From NCBI GenBank assembly GCA_037443205.1, contig JBBIOU010000030.1, positions 1 to 34,410 of the forward strand: a stretch of 34,410 bases of DNA, in the 5' to 3' direction. Below the pieces are notes generated by a model. It was not told where the DNA came from, searched no databases, and worked only from the letters and a program-made list of their open reading frames with translations. This document shows positions 24,111-32,151 of the stretch, in pieces; position 1 is the stretch's first letter; each line of letters starts with the position of its first letter. The DNA comes from JBBIOU01 sp037443205. Its GTDB lineage: Bacteria > Bacteroidota > Bacteroidia > Flavobacteriales_D > UBA2798. Made by a program: the position numbers and the translations under genes.

Positions 24111-24792
24111 TCAATTGTTTAAATTTTAATTCGGCCAATAACCAATCATGTTCGTTATCAATATCCTGCACCTGACCGGGATGAAGTTTAATTACCCCTG
24201 TGTTATCTGTTATAATTTTACCTTTTTCTAATATAATTTGAGATTTAAACCAATAAAATTGTGCTGCATCATAATATGCCTCGGGCAAGTCTTGCGAGCG
24301 TTTATTTATATTTTCAGGCCAAATAAAAGATACTTTATAATCAGAATCTGCTTTTAACGCTCTATAAATATTATTTGTATAAGGAGCCACCGGAAATACC
24401 GTATCAAATTTATTATCAATCAGTATCTGAAATGCATGCTTTAAATTATCAGATAGAATTAACGGTGCTGCAGGATAAATACAACATGTATATTCAAAAT
24501 ATATACTGTTGTTTGTATAATTATTTAATACTTCAGATACTACATCAAATGTTGTAGCAAAATCATCAGCATTTTTTGCGCTTCTTAAAAAAGGAACTTT
24601 TGCACCGTATTTTAATGCAACATTGGCTATTTCCTCATCATCGGTACTTACCATGATTTCATCAAACATACAGCTATCTATAGCGCTTTGTATGCTATAT
24701 GCAATAATCGGTTTATCAATAAATATTTTAATATTTTTACGAGGTATTCTTTTACTACCACCGCGAGCCGGAATAATTGCTAATTTGCTCAT
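24100..24792 (-). CDS. pseF: Pseudaminic acid cytidylyltransferase
   Basis: The 230-aa enzyme activates the nonulosonic acid with CTP to the CMP-sugar used by glycosyltransferases. It has the CMP-sugar synthetase signature at the start (LAIIPARGGSKRIPRKNIK), then PIIAYSIQSAIDS, VSTDDEEIA and a late FYWFKSQIIL. The neuA family looks similar; the neighbours PseB and PseG indicate pseudaminic rather than sialic acid. It starts 3 bases after pseB. Confidence 0.9.
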   Translation of the reverse strand: MSKLAIIPARGGSKRIPRKNIKIFIDKPIIAYSIQSAIDSCMFDEIMVSTDDEEIANVALKYGAKVPFLRSAKNADDFATTFDVVSEVLNNYTNNSIYFEYTCCIYPAAPLILSDNLKHAFQILIDNKFDTVFPVAPYTNNIYRALKADSDYKVSFIWPENINKRSQDLPEAYYDAAQFYWFKSQIILEKGKIITDNTGVIKLHPGQVQDIDNEHDWLLAELKFKQLNGK

Positions 24793-24795
24793 TAA

Positions 24796-25833
24796 TTAAT
24801 CTATTACTTTTCCTGTAATATGCTTCTCTATCAAATCCTTTAGTTGTTGGCTGTTAAGCCACACTGTATTCTTGCCCGAATTATATGAAAAACCGAGAGG
24901 TACTCTTTTTGCAATGTTATTTTTTACCAATTCGTTACTTTTTAAATTCCAAAAATCGTTGGTAGGATAGATAATGTAGTATTTATTTAGTTCCAGAGTA
25001 TTTAACGAGTCACTTTCGGTAATCATATCTTCGTGTATTTTTTCGCCCGGGCGTATGCCAACAATTTCAGTTTTTGCCTCGGGCGCAATAGCTCTTGCCA
25101 GTTCCATAATATTATAGGAAGGCAGCTTGGGCACATACAATTCCCCTCCAAAAGAATTGGCTATGGCAAAAAAAACCAGTTCTACTCCTTCTTCCAATAA
25201 AATATTAAATCGTGTCATATCGGGGTGTGTAACCGGTAATATGCCTGATGATTTTTTTGATAAAAAAAACGGAATTACAGAACCGCGCGAACCCATAACA
25301 TTGCCATAACGCACCACCGAAAATTTTATTTCTCTGTTACCTTTAATATTATTTGCCGCTATAAATAACTTATCTGAACAAAGCTTGGTAGCTCCATATA
25401 AATTGATGGGCGCTGCTGCTTTATCGGTAGATAAAGCTACTACTGTTTTTACACCACACCACAAAGCTGCATCAATAACATTCTCTGCACCATTAACATT
25501 GGTTTTGATACATTCGGTAGGGTTATATTCAGCAGCGGGTACTTGTTTTAAAGCTGCCGCATGTACAACAATATCTATCCCTTCGAATGCTTTTTTGAGT
25601 CGTTCTTTATCTCTTACATCTCCTATAAAAAAGCGAATGCCTTTATATTTGTTTTTAGGAAATTGTAAAGACATCTCGTACTGTTTTAATTCATCGCGCG
25701 AAAAAACAACAAATCTTTTGATATCCGGAAATCGGGCAAATGCCATTTCGGTAAATTTTTTACCAAACGAACCGGTACCTCCGGTAACTAATACCGATTT
25801 ACCGTTTAAATCCAATGTATTGTTATATGCCAT
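24796..25833 (-). CDS. pseB: UDP-N-acetylglucosamine 4,6-dehydratase (inverting), PseB
   Basis: PseB carries out the first step of pseudaminic acid synthesis, from UDP-GlcNAc to a 4-keto-6-deoxy-L-sugar. The 345-aa short-chain dehydrogenase has the NAD loop VLVTGGTGSFGKKF (about 15-28), VVFSRDELKQYEM, GDVRDKERL, AALKQVPAAEYNP, STDKAAAPINLYGATKL and GIRPGEKIHEDMI, all typical of PseB. Length agrees. It is the first gene of the minus-strand operon and divergent from arsR with 99 bases between starts. A minus-strand TAACTTTA near 25849-25856 is a one-mismatch -7 candidate. Confidence 0.94.
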   Translation of the reverse strand: MAYNNTLDLNGKSVLVTGGTGSFGKKFTEMAFARFPDIKRFVVFSRDELKQYEMSLQFPKNKYKGIRFFIGDVRDKERLKKAFEGIDIVVHAAALKQVPAAEYNPTECIKTNVNGAENVIDAALWCGVKTVVALSTDKAAAPINLYGATKLCSDKLFIAANNIKGNREIKFSVVRYGNVMGSRGSVIPFFLSKKSSGILPVTHPDMTRFNILLEEGVELVFFAIANSFGGELYVPKLPSYNIMELARAIAPEAKTEIVGIRPGEKIHEDMITESDSLNTLELNKYYIIYPTNDFWNLKSNELVKNNIAKRVPLGFSYNSGKNTVWLNSQQLKDLIEKHITGKVID

Positions 25834-25890
25834 AAATATTTATTGCCGTAAAGTTAATTCAAAACTTAAATATATGTTAAAAAATAACAC

Positions 25891-25906
25891 ATAGTAAAAT
25901 AACTAT
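25891..25906. promoter_or_regulatory. Candidate ArsR-type operator (ATAGT-N6-ACTAT)
   Basis: A 5-base inverted repeat with a 6-base spacer lies just upstream of a perfect TAnnTTTG box (TATATTTG, 25910-25917) and 26 bases before the arsR ATG. The place fits self-repression by the encoded regulator. The wider area has further imperfect symmetry. Confidence 0.4.
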
Positions 25907-25909
25907 ATG

Positions 25910-25917
25910 TATATTTG
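25910..25917 (+). promoter_or_regulatory. Putative promoter -7 box (TATATTTG) of the sulfur operon
   Basis: Exact fit to TAnnTTTG, 15 bases before the start of the ArsR-type gene. A matching -33 TTG was not found. Confidence 0.5.
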
Positions 25918-25932
25918 TAAAAAAACTCACCT

Positions 25933-26235
25933 ATGTTAATCCATCGTGTAGAAGCTGAAAAGCTCAATAAAGCCATAGAAATGCTCAAGGCAGGTGCACA
26001 TCCCCAGCGTATGGCAATTATTGATGTGTTGAGTAGCGGCAAAAAATACACCAACACACAGTTGCAGGAAATATTGAATATTGAACAGGCAATATTATCG
26101 CAACATCTTACCTTAATGCGCAATAAAGGAATATTGGATGTAAAAAAAGAAGGAAAATACAGATACTATTACATCCGTCAAAAAGAGTTTATAAAAATAC
26201 TTAACTGCATAGAAAACTGTTGCCACAAATTATGA
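25933..26235 (+). CDS. ArsR/SmtB-family winged-helix regulator
   Basis: The 100-aa protein is a compact winged helix-turn-helix: AGAHPQRMAIIDVLSSGKKYT, helix-turn-helix LQEILNIEQAILSQHLTLMRNKGILDVKKEGKY, wing RYYYIR. Its only Cys are 92, 96 and 97 in the C-terminal helix (CIENCC). Persulfide sensors of this family (BigR/SqrR) use one Cys near residue 40 and one near the C-terminus; only the latter region has Cys here. Genes after it all deal with sulfur, so it probably represses the operon and lets go on a reactive sulfur or oxidising signal. The stop overlaps the next ATG. Confidence 0.88.
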   Translation: MLIHRVEAEKLNKAIEMLKAGAHPQRMAIIDVLSSGKKYTNTQLQEILNIEQAILSQHLTLMRNKGILDVKKEGKYRYYYIRQKEFIKILNCIENCCHKL

Positions 26236-27029
26236 TGTTATTAGGTTATTTCGGTGCATTGATTATGGGTATTTCCTTAGGTTTAATAGGGGGAGGAGGC
26301 TCTATACTTTCTGTACCTATTTTGATATATTTATTTGACGTAAATGTAGAATTAGCCACTGCGTATTCCTTGTTTATAGTAGGTATAAGTTCACTGGCAG
26401 GTGCAGCCGGACATTTTAAATTAAATAACATTCATTGGAAAACAGCATTCATATTTGGCATCCCTTCTATTTTGGGTGTATATGCCACCAGGGCTTACCT
26501 GCTACCGCTTATACCCAATGAACTGTTTACTTACAATGATTTTACATTGCAAAAATCACTGTTTTTGCTGTTGCTGTTTGCTGTTATTATGTTACTGGCA
26601 TCAGTATCCATGATAAGAAACCGGACAAAATGCCTTGATGAAAAAGATATCAAATATAATTATCCGCTCATTTTTTTAGAAGGAATAATTGTAGGTATAA
26701 TTACCGGGTTGGTTGGTGCCGGAGGTGGTTTTTTAATTATCCCTGCCTTGGTTTTACTGGCAAAATTACCCATGAAAAAAGCTATCGGCACCTCATTAAT
26801 TATCATTGCGGTAAAATCATTAACAGGTTTTATTGGGGATATAAAAAACAGTATGGCTATAGATTGGACATTTTTAAGTATCTTTACCCTGATTGCGATA
26901 GCAGGCATTATAATCGGTAGTTTACTCTCTAAAAACATTCAGGGCGAAAAACTAAAACCTGCTTTTGGATGGTTTATATTAGTTATGGGTTGTTGGATAA
27001 TTGTAAACGAATTAATAATAAAAAACTAA
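26232..27029 (+). CDS. TauE/SafE-family sulfite or sulfoacetate exporter-like permease
   Basis: From the ATG at 26232 the product is 265 aa, all membrane segments, with the two-fold TauE/SafE repeat: GISLGLIGGGGSILSVPIL near the N-terminus and GIITGLVGAGGGFLIIPALVLL in the middle, then KKAIGTSLIIIAVKSLTGF. Such permeases move sulfite, sulfonates or related sulfur anions through the inner membrane. A longer frame from TTG 26220 adds four residues inside the regulator gene; the ATGA overlap makes the ATG more likely. Confidence 0.9.
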   Translation: MMLLGYFGALIMGISLGLIGGGGSILSVPILIYLFDVNVELATAYSLFIVGISSLAGAAGHFKLNNIHWKTAFIFGIPSILGVYATRAYLLPLIPNELFTYNDFTLQKSLFLLLLFAVIMLLASVSMIRNRTKCLDEKDIKYNYPLIFLEGIIVGIITGLVGAGGGFLIIPALVLLAKLPMKKAIGTSLIIIAVKSLTGFIGDIKNSMAIDWTFLSIFTLIAIAGIIIGSLLSKNIQGEKLKPAFGWFILVMGCWIIVNELIIKN

Positions 27030-27040
27030 ATTTAAAAATT

Positions 27041-28447
27041 ATGAAAGTAGAACAAATTTATACCGGATGTTTGGCACAAGGTGCATATTATATCGAAAGT
27101 GAAGGCGAAGTTGCCATAATTGACCCGCTCAGAGAAGTACAGCCTTATATTGAAAAAGCAAATAGGGAAAATGCAAAAATCAAATACATTTTTGAAACAC
27201 ATTTTCATGCCGATTTTGTAAGCGGACACCTTGACCTGAGCAAAAAAACCGGAGCCCCCATTATTTACGGGCCAACCGCTAAACCCGAATTTGACGCGCT
27301 GATTGCAAAAGACGGACAAATATTTGAATTGGGAAAAGTAAAAATAAAAGTGTTGCACACACCCGGTCACACACTGGAAAGCTCGTGCTATTTATTATTT
27401 GATGAAAACGGAAAAGAACACAGTCTTTTTAGTGGCGACACATTATTTTTAGGAGATGTAGGTCGGCCCGATTTAGCACAAAAGGCTGCCTCAATGACTC
27501 AAGAAGATTTAGCCGGATTGTTATACGATAGTTTATACAATAAAATTATGCCTTTACCGGATGATGTTATCGTTTATCCTGCACACGGGGCAGGCAGCGC
27601 ATGCGGCAAAAACATGATGAAAGAAACATTCGATACATTAGGCCACCAAAAAGAAATGAACTATGCATTAAAACAACCCGATAAACAAAGCTTTATCAAA
27701 GCTGTTACAGACGGGCTTACACCACCGCCTGCCTATTTCCCCATGAACGTAGCCATGAATAAAAAAGGATATACAGAAGTAGATGCTGTTATCAATAATG
27801 GATTAAAAGCTTTTGATGCAAATGAATTTGAGCAGGCTGCCGAGGTTACTGATGCCATTGTTTTAGATACACGAAACCCGGCTGAATTTGCTAAAGGTTT
27901 TATTCCTCGTTCTATCAATATCGGCCTTGATGGACAATTCGCTCCATGGGTAGGCGCACTGATAGTAGATGTAAAACAACCTTTATTGCTCGTTGCTCCG
28001 ATTGGCAGAGAAGAAGAAACCATTATCCGGTTGTCGCGTGTAGGATTTGATAATATTTTAGGACATCTGAAAGGAGGCTTTGATACCTGGAAAAAAGCAG
28101 GTAAAGAAATTGACACCGTTAACAGAATTAGCGTTGAACAATTTAAAAATGAAATAAAAATCGGTGAATCACAAATTATTGACGTTAGAAAAGAAAGCGA
28201 ATACAATGCCGAACATCTGGAAACTGCCATTAATAAACCTTTAGACTATATTGCAGAGTGGTTTAGCGCCATGGATGATAAAAATGAATTTTATTTGCAT
28301 TGTGCCGGTGGTTATCGCAGCATGATGGCGGCATCTATTCTTAAAGCCCGAGGCATACACAATTTTAAAGAAGTAGAAGGCGGATTTGCCGCCATAGCAA
28401 AAACAGATTTACCTAAAACAAATTTTGTTTGCCAAAGTAAAAATTAA
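27041..28447 (+). CDS. Metallo-beta-lactamase-fold protein with two rhodanese domains (persulfide dioxygenase-like)
   Basis: From the ATG at 27041 the product is 468 aa. Residues 1-240 form the metal-binding domain: THFHADF (His54, His56, Asp58), TPGH (His110), SGDTLF (Asp133), PAHG (His182). The set fits the one-iron ETHE1/CstB group, where His, His and Asp hold iron. Rhodanese domain 1 (about 270-355) lacks the catalytic Cys (LLLVAPIGREEE). Domain 2 (about 370-455) has it: HCAGGYRS, Cys421. Likely function: oxidise a persulfide to sulfite and transfer sulfur to or from thiosulfate. The frame opens at 26969 inside the previous gene, but MKVEQIYTG is the usual family start. Confidence 0.9.
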   Translation: MKVEQIYTGCLAQGAYYIESEGEVAIIDPLREVQPYIEKANRENAKIKYIFETHFHADFVSGHLDLSKKTGAPIIYGPTAKPEFDALIAKDGQIFELGKVKIKVLHTPGHTLESSCYLLFDENGKEHSLFSGDTLFLGDVGRPDLAQKAASMTQEDLAGLLYDSLYNKIMPLPDDVIVYPAHGAGSACGKNMMKETFDTLGHQKEMNYALKQPDKQSFIKAVTDGLTPPPAYFPMNVAMNKKGYTEVDAVINNGLKAFDANEFEQAAEVTDAIVLDTRNPAEFAKGFIPRSINIGLDGQFAPWVGALIVDVKQPLLLVAPIGREEETIIRLSRVGFDNILGHLKGGFDTWKKAGKEIDTVNRISVEQFKNEIKIGESQIIDVRKESEYNAEHLETAINKPLDYIAEWFSAMDDKNEFYLHCAGGYRSMMAASILKARGIHNFKEVEGGFAAIAKTDLPKTNFVCQSKN

Positions 28448-28455
28448 TTTCTTTT

Positions 28456-29025
28456 ATGAGCGATTGGATTAAAGAACCATGGCCCTGGTATGTTGCCGGC
28501 CCACTGATTGGTTTGATGGTGCCTTTATTATTAATTTTAGGAAACAAATCGTTTGGTATATCATCATCACTCAGGCATATTTGTGCAGCCTGTTTACCTG
28601 CAAACATTCCTTTTTTTCAATATCATTGGAAAAAAGAAATCTGGAATTTAATTTTTATATTCGGTGTGTTTTTGGGGGCAATAATTGCCACTCAGTTTTT
28701 AAGCAACCATAAACCTTTAGATATACATGAAGATCTAATCATAGAATTAAAAGAATATGGCGTGCAACCCAATGATTTGAAAAACCAAATGCCTGTAAGC
28801 ATTTTTAATTGGAATACTTTACTTAGCATTCAAGGCTTTATTTTATTTGCTTTAGGCGGATTTTTAATTGGCTTTGGTACTCGCTATGCAGGTGGCTGTA
28901 CCAGCGGACATTCTATTATGGGATTATCTACTTTGCAATTGCCCTCATTAATTGCAACTATTTGTTTTATGATAGGCGGATTTATTTCTGCCAACTATTT
29001 GTTACCCTTAATTTTTAAATTATGA
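28456..29025 (+). CDS. YeeE/YedE-family sulfur transporter half, subunit 1
   Basis: The 189-aa membrane protein of the YeeE/YedE (DUF395, TsuA-like) family carries the signature GTRYAGGCTSGHSIMGLS with Cys148 that passes thiosulfate or other reduced sulfur along a Cys relay in the full-length transporter. A second Cys pair lies in HICAAC (43, 46). Full-size members are ~350 aa; here the two halves are separate genes with a 4-base overlap. Substrate is inferred, not shown. Confidence 0.88.
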   Translation: MSDWIKEPWPWYVAGPLIGLMVPLLLILGNKSFGISSSLRHICAACLPANIPFFQYHWKKEIWNLIFIFGVFLGAIIATQFLSNHKPLDIHEDLIIELKEYGVQPNDLKNQMPVSIFNWNTLLSIQGFILFALGGFLIGFGTRYAGGCTSGHSIMGLSTLQLPSLIATICFMIGGFISANYLLPLIFKL

Positions 29026-29525
29026 GCGAAATAAAAAAAGAAACCAATACCGATTTTGAAGTACGCTCGTTAGATGCGATGTGTGTAAACGAAAGCGAAA
29101 AAAAACATGCATGGTGGCATAATCTGAAATATCTTTTTACGGGAATATTATTTGGAATTATTTTGGTAAAAGCCGAAATAATAAGCTGGTATCGCATACA
29201 GGAGATGTTTCGTTTGCAAAGTTTCCACATGTATGGAGTAATTGGCAGTGCGGTAATAGTTGGTATGCTATCGGTATGGATAATAAAACGCTTTCATATT
29301 AAAACTATTTATGGCGAAAAAATAGAATTTAGTAAAAAACCTTTTAGTAAGGGGCAAATTATAGGCGGTTTAATGTTTGGCATAGGTTGGGCATTAACAG
29401 GCGCTTGTCCCGGACCTTTGTTTGCTCAAATAGGCAGCGGCTTTACGGTTGTATTGGTTACTTTATTTTTTGCTATACTCGGCACATGGGTGTATGGTTT
29501 GATAAGAGAAAAATTGCCGCATTAA
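29022..29525 (+). CDS. YeeE/YedE-family sulfur transporter half, subunit 2
   Basis: The 167-aa partner of the preceding gene has a hydrophilic N-terminal ~35 residues, then membrane segments and the second family signature GIGWALTGACPGPLFAQIG with Cys129. ATGA overlap with subunit 1 suggests equal synthesis and a heteromeric transporter. It ends the sulfur operon; 33 bases separate its stop from that of a convergent surface gene, with an A-run but no clear hairpin. Confidence 0.88.
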   Translation: MSEIKKETNTDFEVRSLDAMCVNESEKKHAWWHNLKYLFTGILFGIILVKAEIISWYRIQEMFRLQSFHMYGVIGSAVIVGMLSVWIIKRFHIKTIYGEKIEFSKKPFSKGQIIGGLMFGIGWALTGACPGPLFAQIGSGFTVVLVTLFFAILGTWVYGLIREKLPH

Positions 29526-29558
29526 TTTCTCTACTAAACGGGCATTGAAAAAAAAAAA

Positions 29559-31007
29559 TTAATTTTTGACAATAGTTTTACTCACAAAATAACTATTATC
29601 CTCGTTTTGAATATAAAATAAATATATCCCTAAAGGTAATTTTTGAATATCTATCGTATTATTTCCTGAATATAAATTATAGCTTGCGCACCATGCTCCT
29701 GTTGAATTAATAATATTTAATATGAATTTTTTACTTGTATTTTCATGACTTATGTTTACATTAACTTTATTATTTGCAGGGTTAGGATATATTTCTAAAA
29801 GCATTTTCGTTATATCTTCTTGCTCGTCTTCATCAGTATAAAATTCGTGGTTTAAAAATGTAAACAAGTCAGTAGTATCTGAAAAAAAATACGACCTGTT
29901 GGTTGAACAAGGAACATTTCTGGCTCTGAAATACGAGCCGTTAGAGGCTTTAAATCCCGGTTTCAAAACAATTCTATTTGCTGCTTCATAAGTTACAGTG
30001 GCATTGGGGTGAATAATTACATCTCCGTTATACACATTAACTGCTCCAACCGCATTACCCGCCATGATGTAATTGGAGGTTCTTTCTTCAAAGTATCCTG
30101 CCTCGGGTATGTAAGCACCCGGTAAGTTTACATAATCTTTGTTTTGTATTAATATATAATCAGTACATTCTTCATATAATTCTACATTATCTATGGCAAA
30201 TGCACCTGACTGCATATACAATATCAAATTTTTATATGTACCCGATGCAGGGGTGGTAAATCTTCTTTCCACATACTCCCACTGAGAGGGACCGGCAATA
30301 TATTTATACACCACAGCATTATTGGCTAAAAACCTGTCGCTGTTGTTTTTATACCAATCAGGTCCTTTTTCTGCAAAATATACTCTTAAGTGTGCTTGTC
30401 TGACATGTTCATGGCATAATGAAGCCGGATCTAAATCTGTAAAATTACAATCGTTGCCATTATAATTTTTTGATCTAAGCGGATATAAGTTAAGTCTTAT
30501 AATATAACTGGTATTATGTTTTAATGACATTCCATTTGGCAGACTTATTCTTACTGCATCATGAAAATATTTTTTATTATTATTCTTACACTTTTGCACA
30601 TCAGATGCTATAACAATATGATTTTGTTTGGGTACAAAACCATAATAAAAAGCATTTGTTGCACCTTGAATGTATTGATTACTGCAATTTTCCTTTACCC
30701 AATCAACATAATTATTTCCTTTATCCCAAGTATGTTTTCCTTCTTTCCAATGTGCCGACTCCATGTCAAAAGTCAAGTCATTATCAATAGGTTGACAACT
30801 TAAACTGCTGCAATAGTTGCAATTCTGAGTATCATGTCCTAAACCGGGAATTCCATCATAACAATTTGTATATCCAACTTCAAAGCCCGGGTCTATTATT
30901 AAGTTTTGGGAGTAAATCAAAACACCGTATAAAATTGCCGTTATTAAAAAAAATACTTTTACTGTTACATGATACATTAAATCAAGGCTTAGCTTAATCA
31001 TCTTCAT
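29559..31007 (-). CDS. Lectin-like T9SS-sorted secreted protein
   Basis: The 482-aa protein has an export signal (VKVFFLITAILYGVLIYSQ), then NLIIDPGFEVG and a ~260-residue lectin-like (galactose-binding-like) region ending ILYMQSGAFAIDNVELYEEC, a short repeat region (GDVIIHPNATVTYEAANRIVLKPGFKASNGSYFRA in adjacent pieces) seen in many Bacteroidota surface proteins, and a T9SS tail (IYPNPANNKVNVNI ... PLGIYLFYIQ ... KTIVKN). Start choice is unsure: ATG 31007 lies 5 bases after the previous stop, while the ATG at residue 11 gives a more normal signal peptide. A 93-aa fragment of a close paralogue is at 31868-32149. Likely a glycan-binding or adhesive protein. Confidence 0.87.
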   Translation of the reverse strand: MKMIKLSLDLMYHVTVKVFFLITAILYGVLIYSQNLIIDPGFEVGYTNCYDGIPGLGHDTQNCNYCSSLSCQPIDNDLTFDMESAHWKEGKHTWDKGNNYVDWVKENCSNQYIQGATNAFYYGFVPKQNHIVIASDVQKCKNNNKKYFHDAVRISLPNGMSLKHNTSYIIRLNLYPLRSKNYNGNDCNFTDLDPASLCHEHVRQAHLRVYFAEKGPDWYKNNSDRFLANNAVVYKYIAGPSQWEYVERRFTTPASGTYKNLILYMQSGAFAIDNVELYEECTDYILIQNKDYVNLPGAYIPEAGYFEERTSNYIMAGNAVGAVNVYNGDVIIHPNATVTYEAANRIVLKPGFKASNGSYFRARNVPCSTNRSYFFSDTTDLFTFLNHEFYTDEDEQEDITKMLLEIYPNPANNKVNVNISHENTSKKFILNIINSTGAWCASYNLYSGNNTIDIQKLPLGIYLFYIQNEDNSYFVSKTIVKN

Positions 31008-31012
31008 TAATT

Positions 31013-31777
31013 TTAAAAATTATATAAAAAAGAGATGTCTGACTTCAGAAATTCGGCATAAGGAAGCCTAACATTAAAAATATTAGGCATTAACTGTATT
31101 CGGTTGATAATAGAAAATTTATTTTTAAAAAACGAATATTTACATATGAAACTCGGTATAATATAAAATTCCCTGTTTCCCCGCAAAAAATAATTTTTGA
31201 TAGATGAACTACCCGAATAATAATGCTCTTTTATTGTTAATTGATTGGGATTTAAATAACTATAACTAACAGAAGTTGTTTTAGTTGCCAAATAATAAAT
31301 GTAGTACTCAGCTAAAGCTATACCGGCACCAATAGAGAACGACTTGTAATGATTCTCGAAAGTATTTACTAAGAAAAACATATTAATTAATTGATTGAAG
31401 TATTTACTATGTTTATAATTATAAAATTGGTTGTATTGTAAATTATTTGAATCAATATTTCCATACAAATAAGTTTGTGAGTAATTTGTTTTATCATGAA
31501 CTAATGACGCTGTGTATTCTATACCTATATTAAACTTAGATATGCGTTTGGTATATTGTAATGTGATTCCGCTACTTAGTAAAAAAGCTCTATTACTAAT
31601 ATAATAGTTGTTAATGTTATTTATTATAAAACTATTTTCTCTGCTTATTTTAATAGGTGTATGACTAACAGAAAATCCCGTAGAAAAATAATTAGTTTTA
31701 GCTCTCAAAGAATCATTTTGAGCATTTGCAACGGTAAATACAAGACAAAAAACACCTGGTAAAACAGACTTTAGCAT
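31013..31777 (-). CDS. Putative outer-membrane beta-barrel protein, copy 2
   Basis: The 254-aa product has a signal peptide (MLKSVLPGVFCLVFTVANAQ) shared almost exactly with the paralogue at 32152-32895, then alternating polar/aromatic strands rich in Tyr, Asn and Ser, ending SFLYNF with a terminal Phe as in outer-membrane barrels. No known family is recognised. It lies 5 bases before the lectin-like gene and after a 95-base relic of the tail-fibre-like gene. It may anchor or help display the neighbouring secreted proteins. Confidence 0.75.
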   Translation of the reverse strand: MLKSVLPGVFCLVFTVANAQNDSLRAKTNYFSTGFSVSHTPIKISRENSFIINNINNYYISNRAFLLSSGITLQYTKRISKFNIGIEYTASLVHDKTNYSQTYLYGNIDSNNLQYNQFYNYKHSKYFNQLINMFFLVNTFENHYKSFSIGAGIALAEYYIYYLATKTTSVSYSYLNPNQLTIKEHYYSGSSSIKNYFLRGNREFYIIPSFICKYSFFKNKFSIINRIQLMPNIFNVRLPYAEFLKSDISFLYNF

Positions 31778-31880
31778 ACAATAAATTATTTATCAATTAA
31801 TTTTTCAAGGGTTTCTTGCAGTTTTTTAATTTTCTCTTCTTGTTCTAATAGGTATAACGTAAGTTCTTCAATTTTCTTTT
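31702..31880. repeat. Direct repeat of 32820-32998 (tandem duplication footprint)
   Basis: The end of the tail-fibre-like gene, the intergenic bases and the signal-peptide codons of the barrel gene are repeated with high identity at a distance of 1118 bases. It marks an older tandem copy of the three-gene unit. Confidence 0.8.
31786..31880 (-). pseudogene. 3' relic of a second tail-fibre-like gene
   Basis: These 95 bases match the last 95 of the gene at 32904-34352 (KIEELTLYLLEQEEKIKKLQ and on to the stop). The rest of that copy is gone. It is joined at 31869-31880 to the N-terminal fragment of a lectin-like gene, out of frame. Confidence 0.85.
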
Positions 31881-32149
31881 ACCCAATAAACAAAATGACT
31901 TTTTTTACCCCAATTATGCTTTCCTTCTTTCCAATGTGCCGACTCCATGTCGAATGTTAGTTTATTGTCAATAACACAGCTGCCTATACTATAGCAATAA
32001 TTACAATCAATTACATTGTTCTTGACAACATCTGGAACTCCATTAACTGTAGTACATAATTGATAACCAACCTCAAATCCTGGATCAATGATAAGGTTTT
32101 GGGAGTTAATTGTTTGGCACATTAAAAAAACGAAACAATACATTTTCAT
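31868..32149 (-). pseudogene. Truncated lectin-like T9SS protein (93-aa N-terminal remnant)
   Basis: MKMYCFVFLMCQTINSQNLIIDPGFEVG and FDMESAHWKEGKHNWG copy the start of the 482-aa protein at 29559-31007, including the Cys pattern (CNYC). After WVKEN the frame enters the tail-fibre-like relic and meets TGA at once. The lectin body and the T9SS tail are lost, so if made the 93-aa product would reach the periplasm but not the surface. It starts 2 bases after the barrel gene stop, so it is still in the operon and may be translated. Confidence 0.85.
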
Positions 32150-32151
32150 AC

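Noticed and set aside
26969..27040. Earlier start of the metallo-beta-lactamase/rhodanese gene
   Set aside because: It runs inside the permease gene; MKVEQIYTG fits the family start and follows its own gap.
29526..29558. Terminator between the convergent YeeE and lectin-like genes
   Set aside because: Only an A-run is present; I could not find a stem in the 33 bases.
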